64,000 nt of DNA from Allocoprococcus comes. Lineage in GTDB: Bacteria; Bacillota; Clostridia; Lachnospirales; Lachnospiraceae. The stretch is taken from the NCBI RefSeq assembly GCF_013300725.1, contig NZ_JAAIMM010000014.1:1-64000 (forward strand). Direction: 5' to 3'. How positions within the stretch are numbered: the stretch's first letter is position 1; every line of letters begins with the position of its first letter. Of this stretch, positions 36,662 through 48,200 are shown piece after piece. The position numbers were made by a program, and so were the translations under genes. Under the pieces are notes generated by a model. It was not told the DNA's origin. It did not search any database and saw only the letters and a list, made by a program, of their open reading frames with translations.

Positions 36662-37108
36662 TTAATTTGTTTTTCCTGAAATTACACCAGATTTATCTAC
36701 ATAGTAATTTCCTTCCTGAACCGTATCATCACCTTTACCTGTCACATCACCTTTTGTAGAATATACACATGTTTTTCCGCCATTTGTATAAACTAATTCA
36801 ACAACTTTTCCTTCATCAAGCTTAACACTCGTTGGTTCCTGTTTTGTTTCCGCTAAGTCCTGAATATCTTTCATATTAAGGGTAATAGTTGTAGCACGAT
36901 CATTTGCATATTTTTCATCTGCCAAAGTCTGTGCAGCCATTACCGCCTGACGTGTTTCAGCAATAATAGATTTATTCTTCGCCTTATCAATATATCCAGT
37001 CAGTGCCGGGATCAGCAGAGCTGCCAGGATTGCAAGAATTACCAGTACAACAATAAGTTCTACCAGTGTGAAACCTTTTTTCTTGTTCTCTTTCATTTTC
37101 TTAAACAT
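36662..37108 (-). CDS. pilA: Major type IV pilin PilA
   Basis: The 148-residue prepilin has a lysine-rich leader, cleavage site KKKG/FTLVELIVVLVILAIL with the conserved Glu at mature position 5, a long hydrophobic helix, and a short C-terminal domain. It forms the pilus fibre after PilD processing. AGAGGAG lies nine bases before the ATG. Small size and canonical leader mark it as the major subunit, compared with the larger minor pilins encoded upstream. An 85-base gap separates it from the upstream gene; no clear promoter was found there. Confidence 0.92.
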   Translation of the reverse strand: MFKKMKENKKKGFTLVELIVVLVILAILAALLIPALTGYIDKAKNKSIIAETRQAVMAAQTLADEKYANDRATTITLNMKDIQDLAETKQEPTSVKLDEGKVVELVYTNGGKTCVYSTKGDVTGKGDDTVQEGNYYVDKSGVISGKTN

Positions 37109-37192
37109 GTTTCTTCACTCCTCTTAAAGTATCTTTTGTTTCTATATAAACGCTTCGGTGCATGCGCTCATATCATATAAATATAAATTTTC

Positions 37193-37948
37193 TCAATCTG
37201 AACCTGTCTCCGCCTTTGCCGTAATCTTCTCGCAGCAAAGCACACTGTGCTTAAACTCCAGGATCTCCGAATCCGTAGCAACCAGATTCGTCAGTTCTTT
37301 GTCACTGTACAGATTCACGGTCGCGCTGATCCAGTCTACCTGATCGCCTTTCCCGGTTCCATCCGGAAAAGAATAAATCACTTCCAGATAATTATTCATA
37401 TAAAATCCTTTTCCAAACACCGTGGCAACTGCGCGCGCCACCGGAACTCCATCCTTCAAATAGATATAACTGTTCTCTGAGCTATTGCGGAAATAATATC
37501 TGGTCAGTAACTGCCCACTGTCCACAGCCGACGCCTGACCGGTTCGATTGTTTTGAATATACAGGTCTGTATCCTCGCATCCGTTCGTAGAAACAAGGAC
37601 GACATAACCCTCTTCATTTATAAATTCTACCGTATTTCCGCGCAATTTTCCAGTACTTTTTGTAATGTTTCCTGTAATGTTTTCACTTTTTTCTACTGAA
37701 TCTGCCGGAATATCATAGATTTTCACATACCCACTCGCATTTTGGGTAATTGTTCTCAATTCCGTCATTGCGGTATCCAGTATAGACTGTGCATATTGCG
37801 TCCTCTGCACCCGGACAAAAATGCGGGATGCCGCACTTAAAGCGGATGCTGCCATCGCCAGCATAATACTGATCAGAAGCAGACATACCATAGTCTCGAC
37901 CAGCGTCGTTCCTTCTTTTTTTTGAAGCAGGCTCCTCAGTCGTTTCAT
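37193..37948 (-). CDS. Minor prepilin (PilW/GspJ-like)
   Basis: A 251-residue prepilin: leader of 13 residues ending in glycine, then TTLVETMVCLLLISIM with Glu at mature position 5 and a standard hydrophobic helix. The C-terminal ~200 residues are a globular domain of the size seen in PilW/GspJ pseudopilins, which build the pilus tip. It is one of four consecutive prepilin-type genes ahead of pilA and starts two bases after the preceding minor prepilin gene. Confidence 0.78.
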   Translation of the reverse strand: MKRLRSLLQKKEGTTLVETMVCLLLISIMLAMAASALSAASRIFVRVQRTQYAQSILDTAMTELRTITQNASGYVKIYDIPADSVEKSENITGNITKSTGKLRGNTVEFINEEGYVVLVSTNGCEDTDLYIQNNRTGQASAVDSGQLLTRYYFRNSSENSYIYLKDGVPVARAVATVFGKGFYMNNYLEVIYSFPDGTGKGDQVDWISATVNLYSDKELTNLVATDSEILEFKHSVLCCEKITAKAETGSD

Positions 37949-37950
37949 GA

Positions 37951-38364
37951 TCAGTCTCCTCCTTCAGCATCTGTCTGTCCGGACTCTGATGAAGCTGCCA
38001 CCGGTCCATAAAGATAAAAGGTTGTATTCTGCTGCCGCTTCTCGGCATCTGTATAAGTGACCTGTTTGCTATCCAGAGTTGCATCTACGGAAAATACTAC
38101 ATTTCCAATCTGTGTCAGACTGGAATCCGCCGCACGGAACCGGATCGTCTTCTGGCTTCCCGTTACCGTTTCTTCCGAAGACTGCAGTCCCTCAAGGACA
38201 GCCGCATTGTCTGCACGGATTTCTTTATTCTTTTTCAATGCCGAATTGCTGTAGGAAATGACTCCCTCCAGCACTCCGAACATGATCAGGAAAATGAACA
38301 TACTCGCCATGACTTCTACCAGGGTTTCTCCGGCTTTCGCTTTTATTCTTTTAATTCTGTGCAT
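37951..38364 (-). CDS. Minor prepilin (PilV/GspI-like)
   Basis: A roughly 137-residue prepilin with leader KAKAG followed by ETLVEVMASMFIFLIMF, Glu at mature position 5. Size and motif match PilV/GspI-type minor pilins. Two ATGs fit; I use the one at 38364, eight bases after AGGAGG. The gene overlaps the end of the upstream PilX-like gene by 14 bases. The C-terminus is rich in Ser, Glu and Gly. Confidence 0.75.
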   Translation of the reverse strand: MHRIKRIKAKAGETLVEVMASMFIFLIMFGVLEGVISYSNSALKKNKEIRADNAAVLEGLQSSEETVTGSQKTIRFRAADSSLTQIGNVVFSVDATLDSKQVTYTDAEKRQQNTTFYLYGPVAASSESGQTDAEGGD

Positions 38365-39190
38365 CGCCATTGCCTCCTGTTATCGTGATTTTTCCCGTGT
38401 CTTCCACAAATTTCCGTGAAAGCGGTTCACTGGTCTGGTATGTATATTCGATTTTGCCACCATCTGCAAAAACGCACTCGTTTCCGGCCGTACTTCCGAC
38501 CTTCCAGACGCCCCCTCCGGTATCATTTGCTACCCATATGATATTCTGTCCCTTATAGGTAAACTTCACATCATAAGTTTCTTCTCTTGTATATTCTGCG
38601 GTATAAGTATACGATGCATCCTCATAGTAAGCGGTCACTCCAACCATCAGCACATACTGCCTGACTACTGTATTCTGCAGTGCCTTGATCTGTGCCGTGT
38701 AATCGGTTGCCGTACTGACATCAAGTTCTCCGTTTTTCAAATCCCCTGCTGAACTTCCAACCTTCTCTTTTGCAAGAGAAATACATAGATTCCCATATCC
38801 GTCTTCAATCTGCCCTTTCGAAAGATCCTCTATATTCGTCCCATCTGCAACAAATTTGTATTTCGTTGCCTCTGCACTGGACGCTGTTTCATCGTTATAA
38901 ACCGCATACTGGGAATTTTCCAGAAAGCTGTTCGCAAAAATATAGAAATTCGTACCCGAAGAAGTATTTCCGGCTTTCAATTCTCCATCCAATACCTTTG
39001 CATAGCTTTTTGCCAGCTGGTAACAACGCTCCTCCTTCAGGCGCAGATTCGACTGCGCCGTCATGAGTCCCGCCGTGTACAGGATGGCAGCCGCAAAGGC
39101 GATAAAGAACGCAGATACACAAAGCACCACTGCCATGGATACACCTTTTTTTTCATTTGCTTTCAGCTGCTGCCAGCCTGTATGTCTCAT
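38351..39190 (-). CDS. PilX/GspK-like minor pilin
   Basis: A roughly 279-residue protein with the N-terminal segment KKGVSMAVVLCVSAFFIAF, which has the glycine and hydrophobic helix of PilX/GspK-type proteins but lacks the usual Glu at position 5, a known trait of the tip pseudopilin GspK. The rest is an extracellular-type domain. The start at 39190 has GGAGG five bases upstream; earlier in-frame ATGs overlap the end of the giant prepilin gene. With the PilV- and PilW-like proteins it would form the tip complex that primes assembly. Confidence 0.7.
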   Translation of the reverse strand: MRHTGWQQLKANEKKGVSMAVVLCVSAFFIAFAAAILYTAGLMTAQSNLRLKEERCYQLAKSYAKVLDGELKAGNTSSGTNFYIFANSFLENSQYAVYNDETASSAEATKYKFVADGTNIEDLSKGQIEDGYGNLCISLAKEKVGSSAGDLKNGELDVSTATDYTAQIKALQNTVVRQYVLMVGVTAYYEDASYTYTAEYTREETYDVKFTYKGQNIIWVANDTGGGVWKVGSTAGNECVFADGGKIEYTYQTSEPLSRKFVEDTGKITITGGNGDAQN

Positions 39191-39204
39191 AGCTTCCTCC
39201 ATAT

Positions 39205-42200
39205 TTACCGACTCCATTTGATCTCAGTTTCCTTTGATGCCACATATGCATCACTTCCGTTGCCACTTCCCGCATCTTCTGCTTTTACATTTGCAAGTAC
39301 ATCTGCTTTAAACACTGCCGTTTCTGTCACGATAAAATTATCATGTTCCACAGAAACTTTATTCGTATCTTTCACAGATTCCAGATCCGGAAGTTTCAAA
39401 GTGTAACGGAATCCGCCTTTTCCGTCTGGCTCGGCGATAATCACCGGTTTCAGCGTAATTGTGTAATAATTATAAGCTCCACTGTCTGAAACATAATTTG
39501 ACTCAATCGTCACATTGTATACTTCCGGTTCAAAAGTATGGATTTTTTCCTCATCCGGTACATCTTCCTGTGAATCATCTTCTTTTTCCTTCACATTCTC
39601 CCAGATCCATTTCCATTCTTCCTCAGAAGTCTCTGTCTTCTCTTTTACCTTGCGGTATACATACTGCTGAAGTTCTACTTTCTTCTGTTCTTCTCCATCC
39701 ACCGTTTCTGTCGTTTCGATAACCCGGAGTTTTCCTTCCAGCTTATTATCCTGTCCGGCTTCTGTCTCTGTCAGTTTTCCTTTCAGATTGATCGAATAGA
39801 CTTCTGCACAGTCGATACTGCTCCATTTCAGCACCGTACTCTCTGCATTCCAATCTTCTTCATGGGATGGCACTTCCGGCGTATCGGTTACTTTTACCGT
39901 CTCTTCTTCTTCCACGGTATCTGCTTCTACTTCCGGTGCTGTTAGCTTTACATACGGAAGCTGTACTGTTCCGACTTTCACCCACTGCGAGCTGACACTG
40001 CTGTTACCGGAAGAAATTCTGGTGTAATACGCGATCCATTTACCGGCATAGCGAATCGAGAAATTATTCATAAAGTGGTAATAATCCTGTGCGTTTTCCA
40101 TGTTCATCTGAACCGGAACAAAATTATCCTCATAAGTCTGCGGATAAATCTTCACTACATTCTTACCTGGATTTTCTACCGTAGAAGCTTCTGCATCTGC
40201 CTGTGTATTATATACATACGCTTTCAGAAGGTATGCACTGCCTCCAGGTGGAATGCTTTCTTTTGATGCGGTAATGTCGATTCTCAGACCATCTGCTGTT
40301 CCATTTTTGAAATCTTCCGCATCTACCGGCTTCTCCTTATCATGTGTCCAGCTGACTTGCCATCTATTCAGTACCGGAGCTGCAAGTCTGCTCGGAATCT
40401 CCAGTTCATAGGTCACACCCGGAGCACTGTCTACATAGACATTCTTATTACTTGTTTTGGCTACCAGATAGACAACGATTCGTTTACCCGCATAAGCTTC
40501 CAGATCGATCGTCTTTGAATAGCTGCCATCTTTTGCTTCATGCTTCGAGACCACATCTCCCATGGCTGTTTCTTTTCCAGGCTCGCCAGAATTGCTGTAC
40601 TCACGAACATAAATCTGATATCCCATACAATACGTCTCATCTGCGATTTTTTCCCAGCTGACACTGTAGTTCAGTTCATTTTCATCCACATTCACTACCG
40701 ATGGCTGTCCCGGTTTTTCCAGACGCTGTGATACGTTGTAGGTCGCTGTGGTAGAAAGTCCGATCTGACCTTTTGATGCATCTCCGATACGGGTTACTTT
40801 CAGCCGGATCTGAGTGTAATTCCAGTCATCTCCGTCTGCGGTAAAGCTTCGCCCGCTCTCTTTATATGCGGTTGTATCAATCGTAACTTCCTTGCCGTCT
40901 GCATCAATACCGGTCATCTCGATCTTGTACTTCGGATCGGATGTCGCAGCTACATTCTTGTCCCATGAGAAGGTGTACTGCATCCGGTTCTCATCATCGT
41001 AGGTCGGTTCCAGGTTGGATCCGTCTTTCTGATCGAGTACCGGGGCTGCAAGCCAGGTGAACAGTCTGCCCGAAGTATAGTTATAATCATTAAAATATCC
41101 ACTGTTATTCTTCAAAACCGTACTGAAACTATACTTCCATTCACATTTTTCTGTTCCGTCGGTCTGCTCTTCAACACCAGCCAGCTCAGTTATATTTGCA
41201 GCACTTTCTGTATCTACATCATAATAAGTGTAGACCGGTCCAAGACCAGACTGTGAATACCAGAGACGAATCTTCAGGTTCGATGCATCCCGCAGATAAT
41301 CTGGAAGATTTGCAAATGTCGCTACTGCATTTCCTTTGGATACTGACATCATATCGGTTTTTGCAAACACAACATTCTGTTTTTCTGAAGTTCCGCTCTT
41401 CCATGTTCCAATCAGTTCTGCACGATAAATGGTAGGGGTTTCTACAATATTTGTATTTGCTCCCTCAAGCGTAACATTGATCTTCAGATCATCCAGACTG
41501 CTTCCACTGATCGATGTTGTTGCTTTTACTCTGTCATTGCCGTTATAAGTTCCCACCTTAATTTGCGGCTGATAATTCGGGAGATATACGGGTACAGAAG
41601 TAAGTGTTGATGACTGATAGTCTTCTCCTATCGCCTGCGCATTAATCTGATACCACTTTTCAGAATAATCAATGGAAAGCTTTCCTGTCGGATTTTTAGC
41701 ATCTAGAATCAATGTTTCATACCGACCAAACAGGCTGATCTTTACCTGCCATCCTGAATACTTCTTGTTATAAACATCCAGATTATTTAAACTATAACGA
41801 TAGGTATATTGTCCCGATCCTGTTCCGGTTTCAATCAGCTCTACTTTTACATCCGGAGTCGGCAGTATTCCTTCTCCCTGTCTCACCTCTGCTGTTATGG
41901 GATCTGACTCTTTTATATTATCGTACATGCTCTTTGATCTGACTGCAATCTTTAGCGTTCCTGACATTCCTGCCGGTATATCAAAGCTCGCTTCTTCTGT
42001 ATACATCACATGTTCTTTTGTCATACCTTGTTCATCCGTGATTGATACAACATAAGCAAATGGATCGCATTTTTCCGGTGTTGCAGCCCCCACAAGATCA
42101 TTTGGCGTAACCAGCATCAAAATCTTTCCATCAGCAACTGTGGCTTCTGCCGAAGCCGGAGCAAGGATCTTCTCAGTTCCGGAATCCGAAACAATTCCTT

Positions 42201-45200
42201 CCAAACGCCGATAACTGGTTCTGGTATCTTCTACAAGCACATTATCCGGAGTTGAAATATAAGTTCCATATAATTTATTCCATGTTGGCACTTCCCCTTT
42301 ATCCAGATAAAATAAGACTTCGCCTATAACTTCATTATTATATTTTATGTAACGATCATCCAGCCGGCATGAAGATCCATTTACCGTCTTTTGCGGATAG
42401 ATGTATGTAGCAAAATATTGTTCTCTATCCATATCATACATAAAGAAATAATCAAATGTATAGGTATTAAAATCTTTCCAGTCGCCTTTTCCGTATGACT
42501 GCAAGCCACCTTCCGTCAAACCATTTTGAGTGCTTCCACTCCCCGATTTACTTTTGGAAATTCTAATATTAGTAAATGCCCATGGATTCGTAGAATTTGA
42601 TCCATCAAGATAATAATTGCCTTTCCGGTTTTCTTCAGGCATAGCCTTTGGTCTTCCTTTTTTTGTAAAATCACTTGCAGCTGAATAAATCGGATATTTT
42701 GTTTTGTTATAATTATTACTTCCCAGATTCAGCGAATAACAATCCTTTACAATCGTATTTTCCGACCATGATGCACCGGCCGCATTATTTTCACTATACC
42801 GGTCTCCAAAAATACCGGTAGCAAAATTATCGCCATTTAACTTATTACCAAAATTTCGGCATCTTTCTATTCGCATAACAACATTCTGCGTCGATGTTTG
42901 TATAGCTGTACCATTCGCATTATCACAGGACAAGAAGCCAAAAATCCCCGATGCCATAGATGCCGAATAAATCTGTACACCTGATTCATTTATGCAATCA
43001 AGAATCTGTACTATAAAACTTTGTCCCCGACTGACATTAGCTGTTCTGTAAGTTGTGATATTCCCTAGTATTCCCGCACTATCGTTTGCACCGCTTCCGC
43101 TTGATCCATTTTGTTTGTAAATACTTCCATAATTGTTACAACTTATAACATTATATGTATTTTGTTCATATGGATGATATAGCTGTGCTACAATTCCTCC
43201 GGATGCACCAATCCAGTCTGCACCAAAGGTTGTCTGCAAATTTCCGTAATTACGGCATTTTTCTATGGTTCCTCCGGTTCCTGTCCACTGTCCCATAATT
43301 CCACCAGAATAATGGGTATTATAACAATATATTGTTCCGTAATTAATACAGTTTTTAATATTCCAGTCACTGGATGTCGAATTGTTCTGATTTCCAATGA
43401 TTCCACCCGCAAATCGGTTAGAAATTCCGTTCGACAGCTCACGTCCTACAAACGCACCATTAATCAAATATGTCGAATCATTTTCCGATTCATTCATTCC
43501 GATAATTCCACCGGTACCTACACTAAGCGCCTGTGACTTATTCAAGATGAACCAGTTTCCCGATACGCACTTATTAACAGATCCTGTAGTTCCATTAAAT
43601 GCAGTAATTCCTCCCAAATTTCCATTTGCATTCATATACATCTGCAATTTTCCGGATGTAATACTTGTATTATCAGAATATATTTTTCGACTCAGCCAAT
43701 TATTATAGTTGATGTACTTACTTCCATCTTCTTTCAATCCGGAATTTCTTGCTCTCAGATTCATCGCATCAAGCGTATCTTCTTGTTCATTATCATAGAT
43801 TATTTCAGAAGTTTTTCCACTTCCTGACATCACGATCTCGCCCTTATTGAATCCGGTTACTCCACCGAGCATACCAGTCTCTGCAGTCAGACTGCTTGAC
43901 TCATTATCTGCAAGCATACACCCCTCAATACAGCCATTTTCCTCATTTTTCCCAGTAATTCCACCGGCATGACTTGAAAGTGCTTCTTTTTGTTCTGCTG
44001 TATTTGAACTTGTGGCACTGTAAACTCCTTGAATATTCATTTTAATATAAGTAACTTCATTATCTCTCAGCAGTGCATAATTAATTCCGGAAATTCCGCC
44101 ATAAGAGTTTCCCGCTTCACTACTTGCTTCTTTTATTTCTCCGGAATAAGTACAATTGATAACCGAAACATCATTTGCCCCATCCTGTAAAACAGTAGCA
44201 TTTCCATTGCTCCCAACAACTCCGCCAAGATACTTATATCCACTGAAATTCTTAAAGTCCACACCTTTTACTGAAACTCTCGCCACAGTCCCCTGATTCA
44301 TACCGGCTACACTACCTACAACAAGAGCAGTCTGCTGTACATTGATTTCCGGCATCGCTGTAATCTCTGTCAGATTTCCGGTTGCCCGTAAATCTCCGAT
44401 GGTTCCGTTGTTGAGTCCGGTAATTCCTCCGATATTGACCGCACTTCCGCTGATCACTACGTTTTCTTCCGGTGCACTTCCAAGGATCGTCCCGTTATTC
44501 ACCGCACAGATTGCTCCTGCGTCCATAACGCCCAGACTGTAAATCTCTGTCTTTTTCGTTTTTGTTCCCTGAACGTTGCAGTTCTCAATGATTCCATCTT
44601 CTTCATTTTGTGCAGCGATTCCTCCGGCATATCCGGAACTGCTGCTCACACTTCCGTAATCTTTACTGTTTGAAATCCTTGCCGCATTAACTGCTGTAAT
44701 TCCTCCCGCATATCCGGAATCCGCAGTTACTTTTCCTGCCCGGTTGATTGTATTGGTCACATTTCCACCGGTTGTACCGACAATTCCTCCGACCATTCCA
44801 CGGGTTGCGCGTACCTGACTCGCCTTGCATACCAGATACTGTGTTCCGGACTGGCCAAGAGAATCCTGACCCAGATAGTTTCCAACAATTCCACCGACAT
44901 TTTCATAACCGGTGATCCGTGCTCCGCTTCCGACAGCTACAATTTCTCCGTTTGTTCCGCCATCTCCGGTAACACTCAGAGTTCCTGTTTTTTCATTAAT
45001 ACCAATAATACCGCCCACATTCGTTCCGTGACTGCTCCTGATGCTGCGGCTGATATTCTCGTCTTCAGCAACCTGGATCGTACCGCTGTTTCTGCCTGCG
45101 ATTCCACCGACATTGTCACTGGTACCGGAAATATTCGCATAGCTGGTGTTCTTTCTTATCACACCTTTGGTCAGATTCCAGCCGACGATTCCACCCAGAT

Positions 45201-48200
45201 TCTGATTACCGGAAATTGTCTTTCCCGACATGGTACTGCATTTTTCAATGGTTCCTGCTGTATAGCTTCTTGTTCCATCTTTAAATGTCGTGTCGCTTCC
45301 GATATTCAGTCCGGCAATTCCACCGACATAACTAAGCGCCGCATTTCCAAAATGCTCGCTGAGAGTACACTGGTAAATGAGCCCCGCATTCAGTCCGACC
45401 ACTCCGCCGATTCCTGTGAAACCGGATAAACTTCCCTTGTTGGTACAGTTGTCGATGATCTGATTCTTCAGATTGACTCCGACAATTCCACCTGCCAGGT
45501 GCAGTTCCAGATTTTCCGCCTCATCTGGCAGATTGATGCCCGGGCTGATCTCATTTTTTGCAAATGTCCCCAATTTCACCGTTCCGATCGATTCACCAAA
45601 CACAGCAGATGTCAGAGAAATATTTCCCGAATTGGTACAATTTTTCACTACAATCCTACTGTTCTTTTCGCTGTATCCAAGAATCCCTCCTGTATACAGA
45701 CTGGCAGTGATCGGAAGATTATTCGTCGTTGTGACTGTGATCTTTGCCGTATTGGTATTGGTATATCCACTCGCATATACCGGGATATTGTCCGCACTCA
45801 GCTCCGGCAGCAGTTTATCTGCATTTTCCCGCAATTCTCCTTCTGTTGTAGAATAGGTGCTGATATATCCAACCACGCCACCACAGAATGCCTTTCCTTT
45901 GATCGTACCAAGGATGTTATCTGTATGGATTCCATCCATCACAAGATCGTTATTTGTATTTACCAGATTCGCTCCAATACATCCGCCGACAAAAAGCTGA
46001 CCTTCCACACTTCGTGGACGGATCTTTAAGTCTGATTCCGTCACAGACGCAGATGCATTTAATCCAAAGGCACCACCTGCACATTTTCCAAATGCATAGA
46101 TGCGTCCACCGATCAGGGTGTAGTTGACACTGATCCTGGCATTCACATCGTTGAATCCAACTACGCCCCCGACATAATCTTCTCCAACCACGATACTGGA
46201 AACAGATTTGACCGTAATATTCTGGCTTTCCTCGGAAAACAGAATATTACCATCATTATATCCTGCAATTCCACCTGCATAATCCGCTTTTGCTTCCCAG
46301 TTATTTACGATCGTATTGTAAATAGAATTATCATAATCGGATAAGTAGCTTGCGCAGTCTGAGATCGTAGCTCCGTTGGCATTATATCCGACAATTCCGC
46401 CAATATATTCCTCATACCCCGCTGCCACACCATTGTTGATACAGTCCGTAAGTACAACCGCATCTGCATTCTCACCAACGATTCCACCCACATAACTGTT
46501 CCCGATCACATAGTTTCCATTGGTTGTGACAGAGACTCCGCCGTGCGCCCGGATCGCCTGGTCAAGACCTCTAAGGCCACCGGCGATTCCGCCGACATAC
46601 CTAGATCCCAGAACATATCCACCGCTCTTTGTAGAACAGTTGGCAAGCATGGAAATGTTTCCGTATCCAATGATTCCACCAACATATTCTCCGCGAAGTA
46701 ATTCATCTTTCTGGGTTACATCATAAACATACCCCGTCTGTCCGGCTGCACTCGAAGCTCCATAAAGAAGCGTCTGTTTCCCGTACCCGACAACGCCGCC
46801 AAAATATTTTCCTTCTTCTGAGCCGTCTGTAGCGGAAGAAGCGGTGCAAAGTACAAGTCCGTCATTACTGCAGTCTGTCAGGTCCGACATTTCTCTTAAC
46901 ACACCATCCTGATAGGTCGCAGCCTCTAATGTACCGGTTACTTTTCCGGCAATTCCGCCTGTACAGTAATTACCGTTAATATTCGCATGGTTTTCACATT
47001 CCTCAATTTTGGCACCATTCTTTTTGGTTGGCAGACTCGCATATCCGACAATCCCGCCGATTCCTCTTGCCGCACTTTTGTCAGCAGTGTCCGGGAGCGT
47101 AACATTCATGTTCCCTGACATGGAAAGCTTTGTTGCCTGCCCTGCTGCTACCTTAGTGCCATCTGCATTTGCCATCGTTCCGATCACTCCGCCGACCGCT
47201 GCCATAGCAGATCTGTCGGATGCCCCTGCACCAGTCTGTTCAAGCGATACATTGACTGCCGTATCTTTTCCGGTCACTGCCGTATCTGATATATTTCCCT
47301 CGCTTCGCCCGGCAAGGATTCCGATTCCTTTCAGTGACGAATACTTCCTGGTATCTGCCTTTTCCGTTCCAAAGGTCAGTTTTGGATTCTGGAGCGTCAC
47401 CTGTTCGATTGTTCCCTTTACTTCACAGAACAGTCCCAGATACTCTGGTCTGCTCACCTGACCTGCTGCCTTCGTTTCGGTTCTCCCGGTTTTCTGTACT
47501 GCTGCAGCAGTCTGAAGTTCGTCTGCTGTTGTATCATCAATAATCGAATCCTCACCCAGCTTCAGATTCGAGAGCAGCGTACTTCCTCCCTTTCCTTTTA
47601 ACGTATAGCCTGCAGGAAGCTCTGCAATCACCGGAAAATCACTGGCCGAAGTTTTGCTGTTCTCTTTCCAGGCCAGCTTCAGGATATTCTTCTGTCCGGA
47701 AACATTGCCCGAAGTCTGCTGTGTCAGCTGATACACACCGGTACCGGCTGAAGTCCAGTCCATATTTTTATTGGTAAGTATGAAGGTCGGATTTCCTTTC
47801 TCGGCATAATACCGGATATTTGAAAGATGACGGTACGCAGCAATCTTTACATCATTTTGGGATGTGCTGTCCGCATACATGGTATTCGCTGTATTAGATG
47901 ATACCGACTCACTGTCTTTATATTCCTTCTGGATCAGATTTGCCGAATCCTTTCCTGCGTAAGATGTCGCTTTTACCGTCGCATAAATATTCTGTGCCTT
48001 TGCAAGATCTTTTGCTAATGTCATCGACGCAAGACGGCAGATGCTTGTGCTCAACGTTTTCTCATAAGCAGACGGATCCGATGCCAGCGTTGCCTGTGTC
48101 TTCGCAGACATCATGGCATCAAGAACCAGAGAGTACTTATTATCGCTGTAGGTCAGTGGGAACTCCCATCCTTCACTTTCTTTATTGTTTTCATCCTTCA

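Noticed and set aside
43000-47300. Possible CRISPR or satellite array
   Set aside because: The periodic pattern is the codon-level trace of GLUG-type protein repeats; units are degenerate and vary in length.
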